Assembly (NCBI RefSeq): GCF_036010485.1
Contig: NZ_CP108568.1
Coordinates: 2,063,501 to 2,127,500, forward strand
Reading direction: 5' to 3'
DNA from: Streptomyces sp. NBC_01198
GTDB taxonomy: Bacteria; Actinomycetota; Actinomycetes; Streptomycetales; Streptomycetaceae
Length of the DNA stretch: 64,000 nt
In this document: positions 39,001-47,320 of the stretch, in pieces
Numbering within the stretch: the first letter of the stretch is position 1
How the letters are laid out: each line of letters starts with the position of its first letter
The notes under the pieces: generated by a model
What the model saw: the letters and a program-made list of their open reading frames with translations, nothing else
What the model was told of the DNA's origin: nothing
Database searches by the model: none
Made by a program: the position numbers and the translations under genes

Positions 39001-40746
39001 GAGCTGTCGGTCAGGGGCGCGGATCCGGCCTGGGCGGAGGAGCTGGAGTCCGCCCGGCGGGCGATCCGGGTGCGCATCGCCGGCGCCGAGCACTGGGCGG
39101 CGGTCGAGGACGCGGGGCGGCTGCGTGACGCGCTGGGCACCGCGCTGCCGGTGGGGGTGCCGGTGGCCTTCACCGAGCCGGTGAAGGATCCGCTGGGCGA
39201 TCTGCTGGCCCGCTACGCCCGCACGCACGGGCCGTTCACCACCGGGGAGGCGGCGGGCCGGTTCGGGCTCGGGGCAGCGGTGGCCGACGGGGTGCTGCAC
39301 CGGCTGGGTGCGGCGGGCCGCGTGGTGCAGGGCGAGTTCAGGCCCGGTGGCGCGGGTCAGGAGTGGTGCGACGCGGCAGTGCTGCGCCGGCTGCGGCGCA
39401 GGTCCCTGGCGGCGCTCCGGCAGGAGCTGGAACCGGTGCCGCCGGCGACGCTGGGCGTCTTCCTGCCGCAGTGGCAGCACGTCGGCACCCACAGCCTGCG
39501 CGGGATGGACGGCCTGGCCCGGGCGGTGGAGCAGTTGCAGGGCGCTTCGGTGCCGGCGTCCGCGCTGGAGAAGCTGGTGCTGCCCTCCCGGGTCACCGGC
39601 TACAGCCCGGCGATGCTGGACGAGCTGACCGCCTCCGGGGAGATCCTGTGGGCAGGCGCCGGTGCGCTGCCCGGCAAGGACGGCTGGGTGTCGCTGTATC
39701 CGGCCGACACGGCTCCGCTGCTCCTGCCCGCCCCGCAGCCGTTGGAGCTCACCCCGGTGCATCAGGCCGTGCTGACCGCGCTGTCCGGGGGCTACGGGCT
39801 GTTCTTCCGGCAGATCGCCGACCAGGTGCGGGCCGGCGGCCTGGATGTCACCGAGCCGCAACTCGCCGACGCCGTCTGGGATCTGGCCTGGTCGGGCCGG
39901 CTCACCAACGACACGCTGGCGCCGCTGCGAGCCCTGCTCGGATCCGGCCGCACCGCGGGGGCGACCGCGCACCGGGCACCCCGGGCGGTGCCGCGCGGCC
40001 GCTACAGCTCGCTGGCCTCCCGGGCCGTGCCCCGCGCCACCGCGTCACGCAACGGCCCGCCGACCACCGCGGGGCGCTGGTCGCTGCTGCCGGTGGCCGA
40101 GCAGGACCCCACCCTGCGGGCACATGCGCTCACCCATGCGCTGCTCGACCGGCACGGGGTGGTGACCCGGGGCGCGGTCGCGGCGGAAGGGGTCGAGGGC
40201 GGTTTCTCGGCGGCGTATCGAGTGCTGGCGGCGTTCGAGGAGACCGGCCAGGCACGGCGCGGCTATGTGATCGAGGGGCTGGGGGCCGCGCAGTTCGCGA
40301 TGGACGGAGCGGTGGACCGGCTGCGGGCGCTGAGCACGGCCCGCGAGCGGGAGGAGGAGCAGACCGGCCGCGCCAGGACGGTGGTGCTGGCCGCCGCGGA
40401 CCCGGCCAACCCGTACGGCGCCGCGCTGCCGTGGCCCGAGCAGCCGGCGGGCGTCGGACACCGGCCCGGGCGCAAGGCGGGCGCCCTGGTCGTGCTCACC
40501 GACGGGGAAGTCGCCCTCTACGTGGAGCGGGGCGGCAAGACGCTGCTGGCCTGGCCCACCGACGAGATACGGACGCAGGCCGCCGCAGACGCGCTGGCGC
40601 TGGCGGTGCGGGAGGGGGCACTGGGCAGGCTCACGGTCGAGCGGGCCAACGGGGAGTCCGCGCTGACCTCACCGCTGGGCCGGGCACTGGAGGCGGCGGG
40701 CTTCCACGCGACACCGCGCGGGCTGCGCCTGCGGGACTCCCGCTGA
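36091..40746 (+). CDS. lhr: Large ATP-dependent helicase Lhr
   Basis: A 1551-residue superfamily 2 helicase. Motifs: Q-like TPAQAGAWTAIAEDS, Walker A APTGSGKT (46-53), TTPESLFLML, DEVHAVAG, IGLSATVRP, and in lobe 2 VVATSSLELGIDMGAVDLVVQVESP with LQRVGRAGHQVG. A winged helix and the Lhr core domain follow, then a long C-terminal region of several hundred residues, the length typical of mycobacterial and Streptomyces Lhr. These enzymes translocate 3'-5' and unwind RNA-DNA hybrids; the long form belongs with DNA repair genes, as here. ATG 36091 follows AGGATGGTGGC. The Nei-type glycosylase starts 76 nt downstream. Confidence 0.95.
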   Translation: MSSRNSLDAFSPATRAWFTGAFSEPTPAQAGAWTAIAEDSDVLVVAPTGSGKTLAAFLAALDRLAATPPPAEARRRCRVLYVSPLKALAVDVERNLRSPLAGLRQESVRLGLPEPEVRVGIRSGDTPPAERRALVTRPPDILITTPESLFLMLTSAAREALSGVETVILDEVHAVAGTKRGAHLALSLERLDHLLERPARRIGLSATVRPVDEIARYLSPQRRVTVVQPPSQKKFHLSVVVPVEDLAELGGSPVADQAEHSGPAAGPAERPSIWPHVEERIADLVQAHRSTIVFANSRRLAERLCNRLNEIGHERAEGEPLPEAHSPAEVMAQSGAARGAPAVLARAHHGSVSKEQRALVEEDLKAGRLPAVVATSSLELGIDMGAVDLVVQVESPPSVASGLQRVGRAGHQVGAVSTGVVFPKYRGDLVQSAVVTERMRAGAIESLRVPANPLDVLAQQIVAMTALDSWDVDELLVVVRRAAPFASLPHSAYTAVLDMLAGRYPSDAFAELRPRLVWDRVANTVTGRPGAQRLAVTSGGTIPDRGLFGVFLAGADPKKGGGRVGELDEEMVYESRVGDVFTLGTTSWRIEDITRDRVLVSPAPGVPGRLPFWKGDQLGRPLELGRALGAWLREVGALTEGPARERLSAAGLDTWAADNVLAYLTEQRQACGHIPDDRTIVVERFRDELGDWRVIIHSPFGAQVHAPWALALGARLQEKYGLDAQAMHADDGIVLRLPDADLMGLDLLDAAPVQHGAEFDPEQSPVGAADVAFDKNEVEQLVTDQVGGSALFASRFRECAARALLLPRRSPGKRTPLWQQRQRASQLLEVASEYGSFPIVLEAVRECLQDVFDVPGLVELMGDIEARRVRLVEVTTSEPSPFARSLLFGYVAQFLYEGDSPLAERRAAALSLDSRLLAELLGQAELRELLDADVLAELDRELQWLTEDRRARSAEGVADLLRLLGPLTGAELSVRGADPAWAEELESARRAIRVRIAGAEHWAAVEDAGRLRDALGTALPVGVPVAFTEPVKDPLGDLLARYARTHGPFTTGEAAGRFGLGAAVADGVLHRLGAAGRVVQGEFRPGGAGQEWCDAAVLRRLRRRSLAALRQELEPVPPATLGVFLPQWQHVGTHSLRGMDGLARAVEQLQGASVPASALEKLVLPSRVTGYSPAMLDELTASGEILWAGAGALPGKDGWVSLYPADTAPLLLPAPQPLELTPVHQAVLTALSGGYGLFFRQIADQVRAGGLDVTEPQLADAVWDLAWSGRLTNDTLAPLRALLGSGRTAGATAHRAPRAVPRGRYSSLASRAVPRATASRNGPPTTAGRWSLLPVAEQDPTLRAHALTHALLDRHGVVTRGAVAAEGVEGGFSAAYRVLAAFEETGQARRGYVIEGLGAAQFAMDGAVDRLRALSTAREREEEQTGRARTVVLAAADPANPYGAALPWPEQPAGVGHRPGRKAGALVVLTDGEVALYVERGGKTLLAWPTDEIRTQAAADALALAVREGALGRLTVERANGESALTSPLGRALEAAGFHATPRGLRLRDSR

Positions 40747-40822
40747 CCGATGCGAGCCCGCGGGCGCGGCAGCCGGCGGCCCCCGCTCCCCCGACCGCCA
40801 CGCGGGCGGGCATGATGGAGGG

Positions 40823-41623
40823 GTGCCTGAAGGAGACACGGTGTGGCTGACCGCCCAGCGGCTGGATGCGGCGCTGGCGGGACGCCCGCTGGTGCGGGCG
40901 GAGCTGCGGGTGCCCCAGCTGGCGACGGTGGAGCTCGGCGGGCGGCAGGTGCTGGAGGTCACACCGCGGGGCAAGCACCTGCTGACCCGGTTGGAGGGCG
41001 GCTTGACACTGCACTCGCATCTGCGGATGGACGGTGCCTGGCACCTCTACGCCCCCGGGGAGCGCTGGCGGGGCGGCGCCGAGCATCAGGTACGGGCGGT
41101 GCTGGGCAACGAGGCCAGGACGGCGGTCGGCTACCGGCTGCCGGTGCTTGAGCTGCTGCCCACCGCGGAGGAGTCACAGGTCGTCGGCCACCTCGGGCCC
41201 GATCTGCTCGGTCCCGGGTGGGACGCGGCCGCGGCGCTCACCCGGCTGGCGGAGCAGCCGGAGCGGCCGCTGGGTGAGGCGTTGCTCGACCAGCGCAATC
41301 TCGCCGGGATCGGCAACGTCTACGTGGCCGAGCTGTGCTTTCTGCGCGGGGTGACCCCGTGGACGCCGTTCGGCGAGGTCGCAGCGCCGGTGAAGCTGGT
41401 GGCGCTGGCCAAGCGGCTGCTGGAGGCGAACAAGGCGCGCCCGGGCCATGTGACGACCGGGGACACGCGGCGCGGCCGCACTCACTGGGTGTACGGCAGG
41501 GAGCACCAGCCGTGCCTGCGCTGCGGCACCCCCGTCAGGGGCGGCGAGCACGGCCCGGCGGCGCAGCGGCGGGTGGCGTACTGGTGTCCGCGGTGCCAGC
41601 GCGGACCCACTCCCGGCCAGTAA
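40823..41623 (+). CDS. Fpg/Nei-family DNA glycosylase (Nei2-like endonuclease VIII)
   Basis: A 266-residue base-excision repair glycosylase and lyase. The N-terminal PEGD supplies the catalytic proline after Met removal and the Glu; GKHLLTRLEGGLTLHSHLRMDG carries the conserved lysine of the beta-hairpin. The helix-two-turn-helix is LLDQRNLAGIGNVYVAEL. A C-terminal zinc finger CLRCGTPVRGG...YWCPRCQ is complete. MPEGDTV, rather than the Fpg MPELPEVE, points to a Nei type. GTG 40823 follows GGAGGG. Adjacent to lhr and probably co-transcribed. Confidence 0.93.
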   Translation: MPEGDTVWLTAQRLDAALAGRPLVRAELRVPQLATVELGGRQVLEVTPRGKHLLTRLEGGLTLHSHLRMDGAWHLYAPGERWRGGAEHQVRAVLGNEARTAVGYRLPVLELLPTAEESQVVGHLGPDLLGPGWDAAAALTRLAEQPERPLGEALLDQRNLAGIGNVYVAELCFLRGVTPWTPFGEVAAPVKLVALAKRLLEANKARPGHVTTGDTRRGRTHWVYGREHQPCLRCGTPVRGGEHGPAAQRRVAYWCPRCQRGPTPGQ

Positions 41624-41657
41624 GTCAGCCAGTAGGTCAGTCGCAGGCCCCTGCCCT

Positions 41658-41966
41658 TCAGGCAGCGGTGGCGTCCGCCTGCGCCTGCGTCTCGGCGGCC
41701 GCACGTGGTCGCCGTATTCGTACCGGCACGGCGTGCAGCGGTATCAGGCCGAGACTCCAGCCGCCCGCGGCCAGCGCGCCCTGCCAGGGGCCGACCGCCT
41801 CGGGGTGCACCGCGAGCCGCAGCAGCGCCCCCCACCACAGCGCACCCCCGGCGACGCGAGCCATGAGCACCAGCCGGCGCGGCCCCGACCGGCGCGGGGA
41901 CGGTGCAGCGGGGGCGAGGGGCGAAGAAGGGTAAAGGGGGGTGGGGAGTTCCTGAAGCGCACGCAC
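41658..41966 (-). CDS. Hypothetical small membrane-associated protein
   Basis: An open frame of 102 codons starting at GTG 41966. I do not recognise the family. The middle, MARVAGGALWWGALLRLAV and LAAGGWSLGLIPLHAVPV, gives two short hydrophobic stretches; the start might be that internal methionine, leaving about 68 residues. The tail is Ala/Gln-rich. It lies between the glycosylase and dps, convergent with the former. Codon usage fits a gene but evidence is modest. Confidence 0.5.
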   Translation of the reverse strand: MRALQELPTPLYPSSPLAPAAPSPRRSGPRRLVLMARVAGGALWWGALLRLAVHPEAVGPWQGALAAGGWSLGLIPLHAVPVRIRRPRAAAETQAQADATAA

Positions 41967-42059
41967 GGCCGCCTCCTCTGACCCCGAGTTCGCGGCGGGG
42001 GCCGCACACGGCGGCCCCCGTACTGCCCGTACTTCCCGCCGGAGCGGGCGAGCGGACGG

Positions 42060-42530
42060 TCAGGCGTTCTCGGCCTGGAACATCCAGTGGAACTTCTCGA
42101 GATCGGCGGTGAGGCCGATCAGGATGTCCTGGGTGACCGGGTCCGGCTTGTCCGTCAGTTCGATGCGTTCCCGCATCCGGGTGATCACGGCGCTCAGCGC
42201 GGCGACCATGATCTCGACGACCTCGGAATCCTTGACCCAGCCGTCCGTGACCGTGTCGATGCCGCTGGTCTTGGCGACCGTCCCGGCGCGGCCGTCCGGG
42301 CTCACGCCGATCGCCGAGGCGCGTTCGGCCACGGTGTCGGAGTGGGCCCTCGCGCTGACGACGACCTCGTCGAGCTGGAGGTGGATGGACCTGAATCGCG
42401 GGCCCACCACGTTCCAGTGCACCTGCTTGGCGAGCAGCGACAGGTCGAGGAGATCGACCAGCGCGCCCTGCAGGGCGTCTCCGACGGCCTTGCCGTCGCG
42501 TTCGGACAGAGGGCTCTTCACGACACTCAT
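42060..42530 (-). CDS. dps: Dps-family ferritin-like DNA-protection protein
   Basis: A 156-residue Dps. The ferroxidase-type residues are in LLAKQVHWNVVGPRFRSIHLQLDEVV and SDTVAERASAIG; DILIGLTADLEKFHWMFQAENA forms the last helix. Dps dodecamers store iron and protect DNA from peroxide. The N-terminus is short and lacks a long basic tail. ATG 42530 is preceded by GGGAGACCCGC. A dyad at 42562-42592 lies 31 nt upstream. Confidence 0.93.
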   Translation of the reverse strand: MSVVKSPLSERDGKAVGDALQGALVDLLDLSLLAKQVHWNVVGPRFRSIHLQLDEVVVSARAHSDTVAERASAIGVSPDGRAGTVAKTSGIDTVTDGWVKDSEVVEIMVAALSAVITRMRERIELTDKPDPVTQDILIGLTADLEKFHWMFQAENA

Positions 42531-42561
42531 GCGGGTCTCCCAGCGGATCGACGCGTTCGGA

Positions 42562-42592
42562 TCCGATACGGCCGGTTGTGACCGGTATCGGA
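42562..42592. terminator. Hairpin between clgR and dps
   Basis: TCCGATA (42562-42568) pairs with TATCGGA (42586-42592), with CCGGT/ACCGG inside. It is 79 nt after the clgR stop and 32 nt before the dps start on the same strand. It may end clgR transcription or be an operator for dps. Confidence 0.5.
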
Positions 42593-42670
42593 CCTTCACC
42601 GCCTACCCTGCCTCGCCGTTCTGAACACGGCAAAGGCAGATCCGCCGCCGCGTGGGGCGGCCGCAGGGGG

Positions 42671-43063
42671 TCAGGCGGCCACGACGTTCACGGTTTCCGC
42701 GGACTTCTTCGGTGCCTTGATGGTGATCCGTTCGTCCGGGGTGGACGTGACGGACGTGACCGATGTGACAGTGCCGAGCAGCGGCCGCATCGGTGCGGCA
42801 GTGGCCTCGGACGCCGCGGACTGTGCCAGCTCGGCGAGCGACAGATCGTCGCTGACCTCACGCATCACCTCGGACATCGGTACGTCCAGGGCGTCGCAGA
42901 TGGCTGAGAGCAGTTCGGAGGACGCCTCCTTCTGCCCCCTCTCGACCTCCGACAGGTAGCCGAGCGAGACCCGGGCGGACGAGGAGACCTCACGCAGGGT
43001 GCGGCCCTGGCGCTGGCGCTGCCGACGCAGCACGTCACCCAGCAGGCGACGGAGCAGAATCAT
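42671..43063 (-). CDS. clgR: Transcriptional activator of Clp protease genes, ClgR
   Basis: A 130-residue XRE-type regulator. Helix-turn-helix: [45 protein letters not shown], the pattern of ClgR/PspA-associated activators in actinobacteria that switch on clpP1P2, clpC and lon. The end, VNVVAA, resembles the C-terminal signal by which ClgR itself is degraded by Clp in Streptomyces. ATG 43063 has GAGGGAG upstream. An imperfect repeat GTTCAC...GCAAAC (43153-43172) lies upstream and could be an autoregulatory site. Confidence 0.9.
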   Translation of the reverse strand: MILLRRLLGDVLRRQRQRQGRTLREVSSSARVSLGYLSEVERGQKEASSELLSAICDALDVPMSEVMREVSDDLSLAELAQSAASEATAAPMRPLLGTVTSVTSVTSTPDERITIKAPKKSAETVNVVAA

Positions 43064-43228
43064 CGGTGGCTCCCTCCTCGGATCGCGGTACCGCATCCTT
43101 ACTCGCCCCACCGTACCGCCTCGGGCACCGGCCGTGCGGGGAGCTAAGACGTGTTCACTCAGGGCTGCAAACATCGCGCCCTCCGCTGTTCTTCCCCCTC
43201 CTGCACCGCTGAACGCACGCCGGGCCCG

Positions 43229-43714
43229 TTATTCGGCGGCCTTCCCGAGCTGTTCGACCAGAAGATCGAGTACGGCGGCCACGGACGCCCGGCGGATCGC
43301 CGTCCGGTCGCCGGTCAGCAGCAGCGCGGTGACCTCGGCGACCCCCCCGGGACCGGCCACCGCGACGAAAACGGTGCCCACCGGCTGCCCGTCCTGCGGG
43401 TCGGGGCCCGCGACCCCCGTGGTGGCGGCGCCCCAGTCCGCGCCGAGCCTGCGGCGTACGCCCTCGGCCATCTCGCGCGCCACCCGCGCGTCCACCGCGC
43501 CCCGCTCGGCCAGCAGTGCGCCGTCCACTCCCAGCAGCTCCTGCTTCAGCGCGGTCGCATATGCCGTCACCGATCCGCGGAAGGTCCGGGACGCGCCGGG
43601 CACCCCGGTCAGCTCCGCGGCCAGCAGCCCGCCGGTCAGCGACTCGGCGACCGCCAGCGTGCCGCCCCGCTCGTCCAGCAGCCGCAGCGCCTCGGCGGCG
43701 GTCCCGCGCGTCAT
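43229..43714 (-). CDS. pncC: Nicotinamide-nucleotide amidohydrolase (stand-alone CinA C-terminal domain, PncC)
   Basis: A 161-residue protein equal to the CinA C-terminal domain: [65 protein letters not shown]. PncC deamidates NMN in NAD recycling. Its ATG overlaps the pgsA stop (ATGA). The N-terminal MoCF domain of full CinA is absent, which is common. Confidence 0.93.
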   Translation of the reverse strand: MTRGTAAEALRLLDERGGTLAVAESLTGGLLAAELTGVPGASRTFRGSVTAYATALKQELLGVDGALLAERGAVDARVAREMAEGVRRRLGADWGAATTGVAGPDPQDGQPVGTVFVAVAGPGGVAEVTALLLTGDRTAIRRASVAAVLDLLVEQLGKAAE

Positions 43715-44604
43715 ACGCCCTGCTCGGGCCGCTCGTCCCCCGGCCCGTCGCCGGCCCCGGCACCGTCAGAGCAAGCGGAGGAGCCGGACGACCCGGCGGA
43801 AGCCGAAGGTCCCGAAGTAGCCGGGGAGGAAGCCGCGGAGTTCGCGGCCTCCCGGGCCGACCTGCGCTCCGCCGCGAGGCCGGCCCGCCGCAGCACCACG
43901 GCCTGCCGGACGTAGTCCAGCCCGGTCACCACCGTGAGCAGCACCGCGAGGGCCATCAGCCAGGCGCGGGCGCTGGCCAGCGGCCCGGTCAGCACCAGGA
44001 TGTACATGCCGACCGCGACGCCCTGCGTGAGCGTCTTGAGCTTGCCGCCACGGCTGGCCGGGATCACCCCGTGTCTGATCACCCAGAACCGCATCAGCGT
44101 GATGCCCAGCTCGCGGAAGAGGATCACGGCGGTGACCCACCACGGCAGGTCGCCCAGCGCGGACAGCCCGACCAGCGCGGCCCCCATGATCGCCTTGTCC
44201 GCGATCGGGTCGGCGATCTTGCCGAAGTCGGTGACCAGGCCGTAGCGCCTGGCCAGCTCGCCGTCGAAGAGGTCGGTGATCATCGCCACGGCGAAAGCGG
44301 CCCAGGCGAAGGAGCGCCACTTCGGGTCGTTCCCGCCGTCGTGGACCAGCAGCAGGACGAAGCCGGGGACCAGCACCAGCCGGGTCATCGTCAGCAGGTT
44401 GGCGATATTCCACAGGCCGGCCTTCGGCGCCACCGGGTCACCCGCGTGATCGGTGCCCGCCGCAGGCTCCACGACCGAGGGGGGCGCCACCGTGGATCCG
44501 GACGGCACCCCGCCCGACGCGGCAGGGGAGGCGGGGGACGACGGAGAGGACGAGGAGGACGACGACGGGGTTGGGGACTCGGCCGGTGCGGGGGCTCCGC
44601 TCAT
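43711..44604 (-). CDS. pgsA: CDP-diacylglycerol--glycerol-3-phosphate phosphatidyltransferase-type enzyme
   Basis: A 297-residue membrane enzyme of phosphatidylglycerol synthesis. The CDP-alcohol phosphatidyltransferase motif is [27 protein letters not shown], intact. Hydrophobic helices include [28 protein letters not shown] and [15 protein letters not shown] segments. The N-terminal ~60 residues are a Ser/Pro tract and the C-terminal ~50 residues a Ser/Gly tract, both beyond the usual core of ~190. ATG 44604 overlaps rimO stop. Middle gene of rimO-pgsA-pncC. Confidence 0.92.
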   Translation of the reverse strand: MSGAPAPAESPTPSSSSSSSPSSPASPAASGGVPSGSTVAPPSVVEPAAGTDHAGDPVAPKAGLWNIANLLTMTRLVLVPGFVLLLVHDGGNDPKWRSFAWAAFAVAMITDLFDGELARRYGLVTDFGKIADPIADKAIMGAALVGLSALGDLPWWVTAVILFRELGITLMRFWVIRHGVIPASRGGKLKTLTQGVAVGMYILVLTGPLASARAWLMALAVLLTVVTGLDYVRQAVVLRRAGLAAERRSAREAANSAASSPATSGPSASAGSSGSSACSDGAGAGDGPGDERPEQGV

Positions 44605-46208
44605 CTGCCCACCACCGCCGATCCGGCCATGACCGCGCTGTCGGCCGGCGCGGCGGGGGCACCGATCGTGGTGGCGCCGCCGAGCGGCTCGGCCACCAGG
44701 TCGACGCCCTGCGTCCCGGTCACCTTGGCGGTCACGAAGGTCCCCGGCCGCGGCTGCCAGTCCCCGCCGGCCGAGCCGCTCTGCGGCACCAGGACGACCT
44801 GCCCGTCCGTCTCCGGCGCCTGGTGGTCGGCCCGGCCGGTTACCTCGCCGGTCTCCTCGTCGACGGCCTCGACCAGCACCCGCACGGTGTCCCCGAGGCG
44901 CTCCTCGGCCCGTTGCGCGGTCAGCTCCTCGGCGAGGCGGGAGACCCGGGCCAGCCGGGCGGCGATCACGTCGTCGTCCAGCTTGCCGTCGTAGCCTGCC
45001 GCCTCGGTGCCGTCCTCGTCGGAGTAGCCGAACACCCCGATGGCGTCGAGCCGGGCGCCGCTGAGGAAGCGCTCGAGCTCCGCCAGGTCGGCCTCGGTCT
45101 CGCCGGGGAAGCCCACGATGAAGTTGGACCGCACACCCGCCTGTGGCGCCTTGGCGCGGATCGCGCCGAGCAGTTCGAGGAAGCTGTCGGTGTCGCCGAA
45201 GCGCCGCATGGCCCGCAGCACCCCGGGGGCGGAGTGCTGGAAGGACAGGTCGAAGTAGGGCACCACGCCGGGCGTGGAGGTCAGCGCGTCGATGAGCCCG
45301 GGGCGCATCTCGGCGGGCTGCAGGTAGCTGACGCGGACCCGCTCGATGCCGTCCACCGCGGCCAGTTCGGGCAGCAGCGTCTCCAGCAGCCGGATGTCGC
45401 CGAGGTCCTTGCCGTAGGAGGTGTTGTTCTCGCTGACCAGCATGACCTCCTTGACGCCCTGGGTCGCCAGCCAGCGGGTCTCGCCGAGGACGTCGGAGGG
45501 GCGGCGGGAGATGAAGGAGCCGCGGAAGGACGGGATCGCGCAGAAGGTGCAGCGCCGGTCGCAGCCGGAGGCGAGCTTCACCGAGGCGACCGGGCCTGAG
45601 TCCAGCCTGCGCCGCAGCGGGGCGCGCGGGCCCGACGCGGGCGCGACGCCGGCTGGCAGGTCCGCCAGGTCCACGGCCGGTCCGTCGTCCTGCGCGGGCG
45701 TGCCGGACACCGCGGCGGCGTCCCCCTTCGGGTGACCCTCCTGCGAGTGACCCGGCAGCGCCACCGTTGACGCCTGGCGCTCGGCGGGGCTGATCGGGAG
45801 CAGCTTGCGGCGGTCGCGCGGGGTGTGCGGCGCGTGGACGCCGCCGGCCAGGATGGTGCGCAGCCGCTCGGAGATGTCGGCGTAGTCGTCGAAGCCGAGC
45901 ACGCCGTCGGCCTCCGGCAGCGCGTCGGCCAGTTCCTTGCCGTACCGCTCCGCCATGCACCCGACGGCGACGACGGCCTGCGTACGGCCGTGGTCCTTCA
46001 GGTCGTTGGCCTCCAGCAGGGCGTCCACGGAGTCCTTCTTGGCCGCCTCCACGAAACCGCAGGTGTTGACGACCGCCACGTCCGCGTCCGCGGCGTCCTC
46101 GACCAGCTGCCAGCCGTCCGCTGCCAGCCGGCCGGCAAGCTCTTCTGAGTCCACTTCATTACGGGCGCATCCGAGCGTGACAAGGGCGACGGTACGGGGT
46201 TCGGGCAT
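44601..46208 (-). CDS. rimO: Ribosomal protein S12 methylthiotransferase RimO
   Basis: A 535-residue radical SAM methylthiotransferase that modifies an Asp of ribosomal protein S12. Cluster cysteines are in [35 protein letters not shown] and the radical [15 protein letters not shown] domain near the end ([16 protein letters not shown]). Between the UPF0004 and radical SAM domains is an Ala/Pro/Gly-rich insertion of roughly 60-70 residues (near 140-200), which accounts for most of the extra length over E. coli. ATG 46208. Heads the overlapping rimO-pgsA-pncC operon. Confidence 0.94.
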   Translation of the reverse strand: MPEPRTVALVTLGCARNEVDSEELAGRLAADGWQLVEDAADADVAVVNTCGFVEAAKKDSVDALLEANDLKDHGRTQAVVAVGCMAERYGKELADALPEADGVLGFDDYADISERLRTILAGGVHAPHTPRDRRKLLPISPAERQASTVALPGHSQEGHPKGDAAAVSGTPAQDDGPAVDLADLPAGVAPASGPRAPLRRRLDSGPVASVKLASGCDRRCTFCAIPSFRGSFISRRPSDVLGETRWLATQGVKEVMLVSENNTSYGKDLGDIRLLETLLPELAAVDGIERVRVSYLQPAEMRPGLIDALTSTPGVVPYFDLSFQHSAPGVLRAMRRFGDTDSFLELLGAIRAKAPQAGVRSNFIVGFPGETEADLAELERFLSGARLDAIGVFGYSDEDGTEAAGYDGKLDDDVIAARLARVSRLAEELTAQRAEERLGDTVRVLVEAVDEETGEVTGRADHQAPETDGQVVLVPQSGSAGGDWQPRPGTFVTAKVTGTQGVDLVAEPLGGATTIGAPAAPADSAVMAGSAVVGR

Positions 46209-46323
46209 GCACTCAGACTACCCGCTGCCCTGTCGCGCCCCTCGCGCCTCGGCCGCTACGGCCGGAACCCCTCGGCCGGCCCGCCGGCGGACCGGCCGCC
46301 CGCCCCGTCAGGAGCGGGGGGCT

Positions 46324-47127
46324 TCAGCCCTGCGTCGGGTCCCCCGGGGTGTAGGTCAGGCGGACCACCTGGCCGTCGGTGCCGGCCGCGCCCAGGTCCT
46401 TGCCGTTGACGAAGAGCTGCACCGCGCCCGCGTTGCCGACGACGAGCTTGATCTTCTTGTCGTCGGTGAAGATCTGCGAGGCGCCCTTCTTCAGCGAGCC
46501 CTGGAAGAGCCGCTTGCCGTTGTGGTCGGTGGCCTGGACCCAGCTGACGCCGCCCTCGGCGCTGATCTTGACGGTGACCTTGCCGGGCGGGGCGGCGGCG
46601 ATGACGCTGCCGGTCGGGTCGGGCGAGGGGGTGTGGGTGCCCGGCGTGTGGCCGGTGGGCTTCGTGCTGCTGCTCGGGGTCGGCGGCGCGGGGTCGGCCT
46701 TGGCGCCGTTCCCGTCGTTGCCGCCGGTGACGGCGGTGTAGGCGACGAAGCCGACGACCGCGACGATCGCGGCGACCATGGCCGCGGTCCAGTTGGGCCG
46801 GCGCGGTTCGGAGCGGATCTTCTCGGACGAGTAGACCGGCGCCACGGGCGCGACTTCGACCTCGGTCCCGTGTTCGGCCGCATATTGTGCGATCAGCGGC
46901 TCGGGGTCCAGGCCGACCGCGCGAGCCAGGGTGCGGATGTGGCCGCGTGCGTAGACGTCGCCACCGCAGCGGGAGAAGTCGTCCTGTTCGATCGACTGCA
47001 CGATCGGGACGCGCACCCGGGTGCTGGTGCTGACCTCGTCAATGGAGAGCCCGGCGGCGATACGGGCCTGGGCGAGGGCGTGACCGACCGAAGGCCGGTC
47101 TTCGGTGGGCGTGTTGCCGAGGGACAC
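46324..47127 (-). CDS. RodZ-like membrane protein with N-terminal HTH and C-terminal DUF4115
   Basis: A 267-residue single-pass protein. The cytoplasmic HTH_25 domain reads SVGHALAQARIAAGLSIDEVSTSTRVRVPIVQSIEQDDFS and YARGHIRTLARAVGLD. One TM segment (MVAAIVAVVGFVAYTAV, about 115-132) is followed by a Pro/Thr-rich linker and a DUF4115 domain (KVTVKISAEGGVSWVQA, KLVVGNAGAVQLFVNGKDL). In rods RodZ links MreB to the wall; its role in mycelial bacteria is unclear. GTG 47127 with AAAGG upstream. Situated between ftsK and rimO. Confidence 0.9.
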   Translation of the reverse strand: MSLGNTPTEDRPSVGHALAQARIAAGLSIDEVSTSTRVRVPIVQSIEQDDFSRCGGDVYARGHIRTLARAVGLDPEPLIAQYAAEHGTEVEVAPVAPVYSSEKIRSEPRRPNWTAAMVAAIVAVVGFVAYTAVTGGNDGNGAKADPAPPTPSSSTKPTGHTPGTHTPSPDPTGSVIAAAPPGKVTVKISAEGGVSWVQATDHNGKRLFQGSLKKGASQIFTDDKKIKLVVGNAGAVQLFVNGKDLGAAGTDGQVVRLTYTPGDPTQG

Positions 47128-47198
47128 GAGGGCGCCTTTCGAGCGTGCAGCCGCCTGCTGGGAGTTCAGTCTAGGGGGGGTACGAAAACGGGGGGCAA

Positions 47199-47221
47199 GC
47201 GGACGGCCGGTTTTTGTCCGC
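47199..47221. terminator. Short hairpin downstream of ftsK
   Basis: GCGGAC (47199-47204) and GTCCGC (47216-47221) with an A-rich loop on the minus strand, within the 193-nt ftsK to rodZ-like gap. Weak, only 6 bp. Confidence 0.35.
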
Positions 47222-47320
47222 CATCAGGATGTCGTCCTCCCTGCCGGAATTGACGTACGAACAGATCAAACGGTTGCCCGGAAAATCCGACTGGTTTTCG
47301 GCCGTTGCCGCGTGTCGCGG

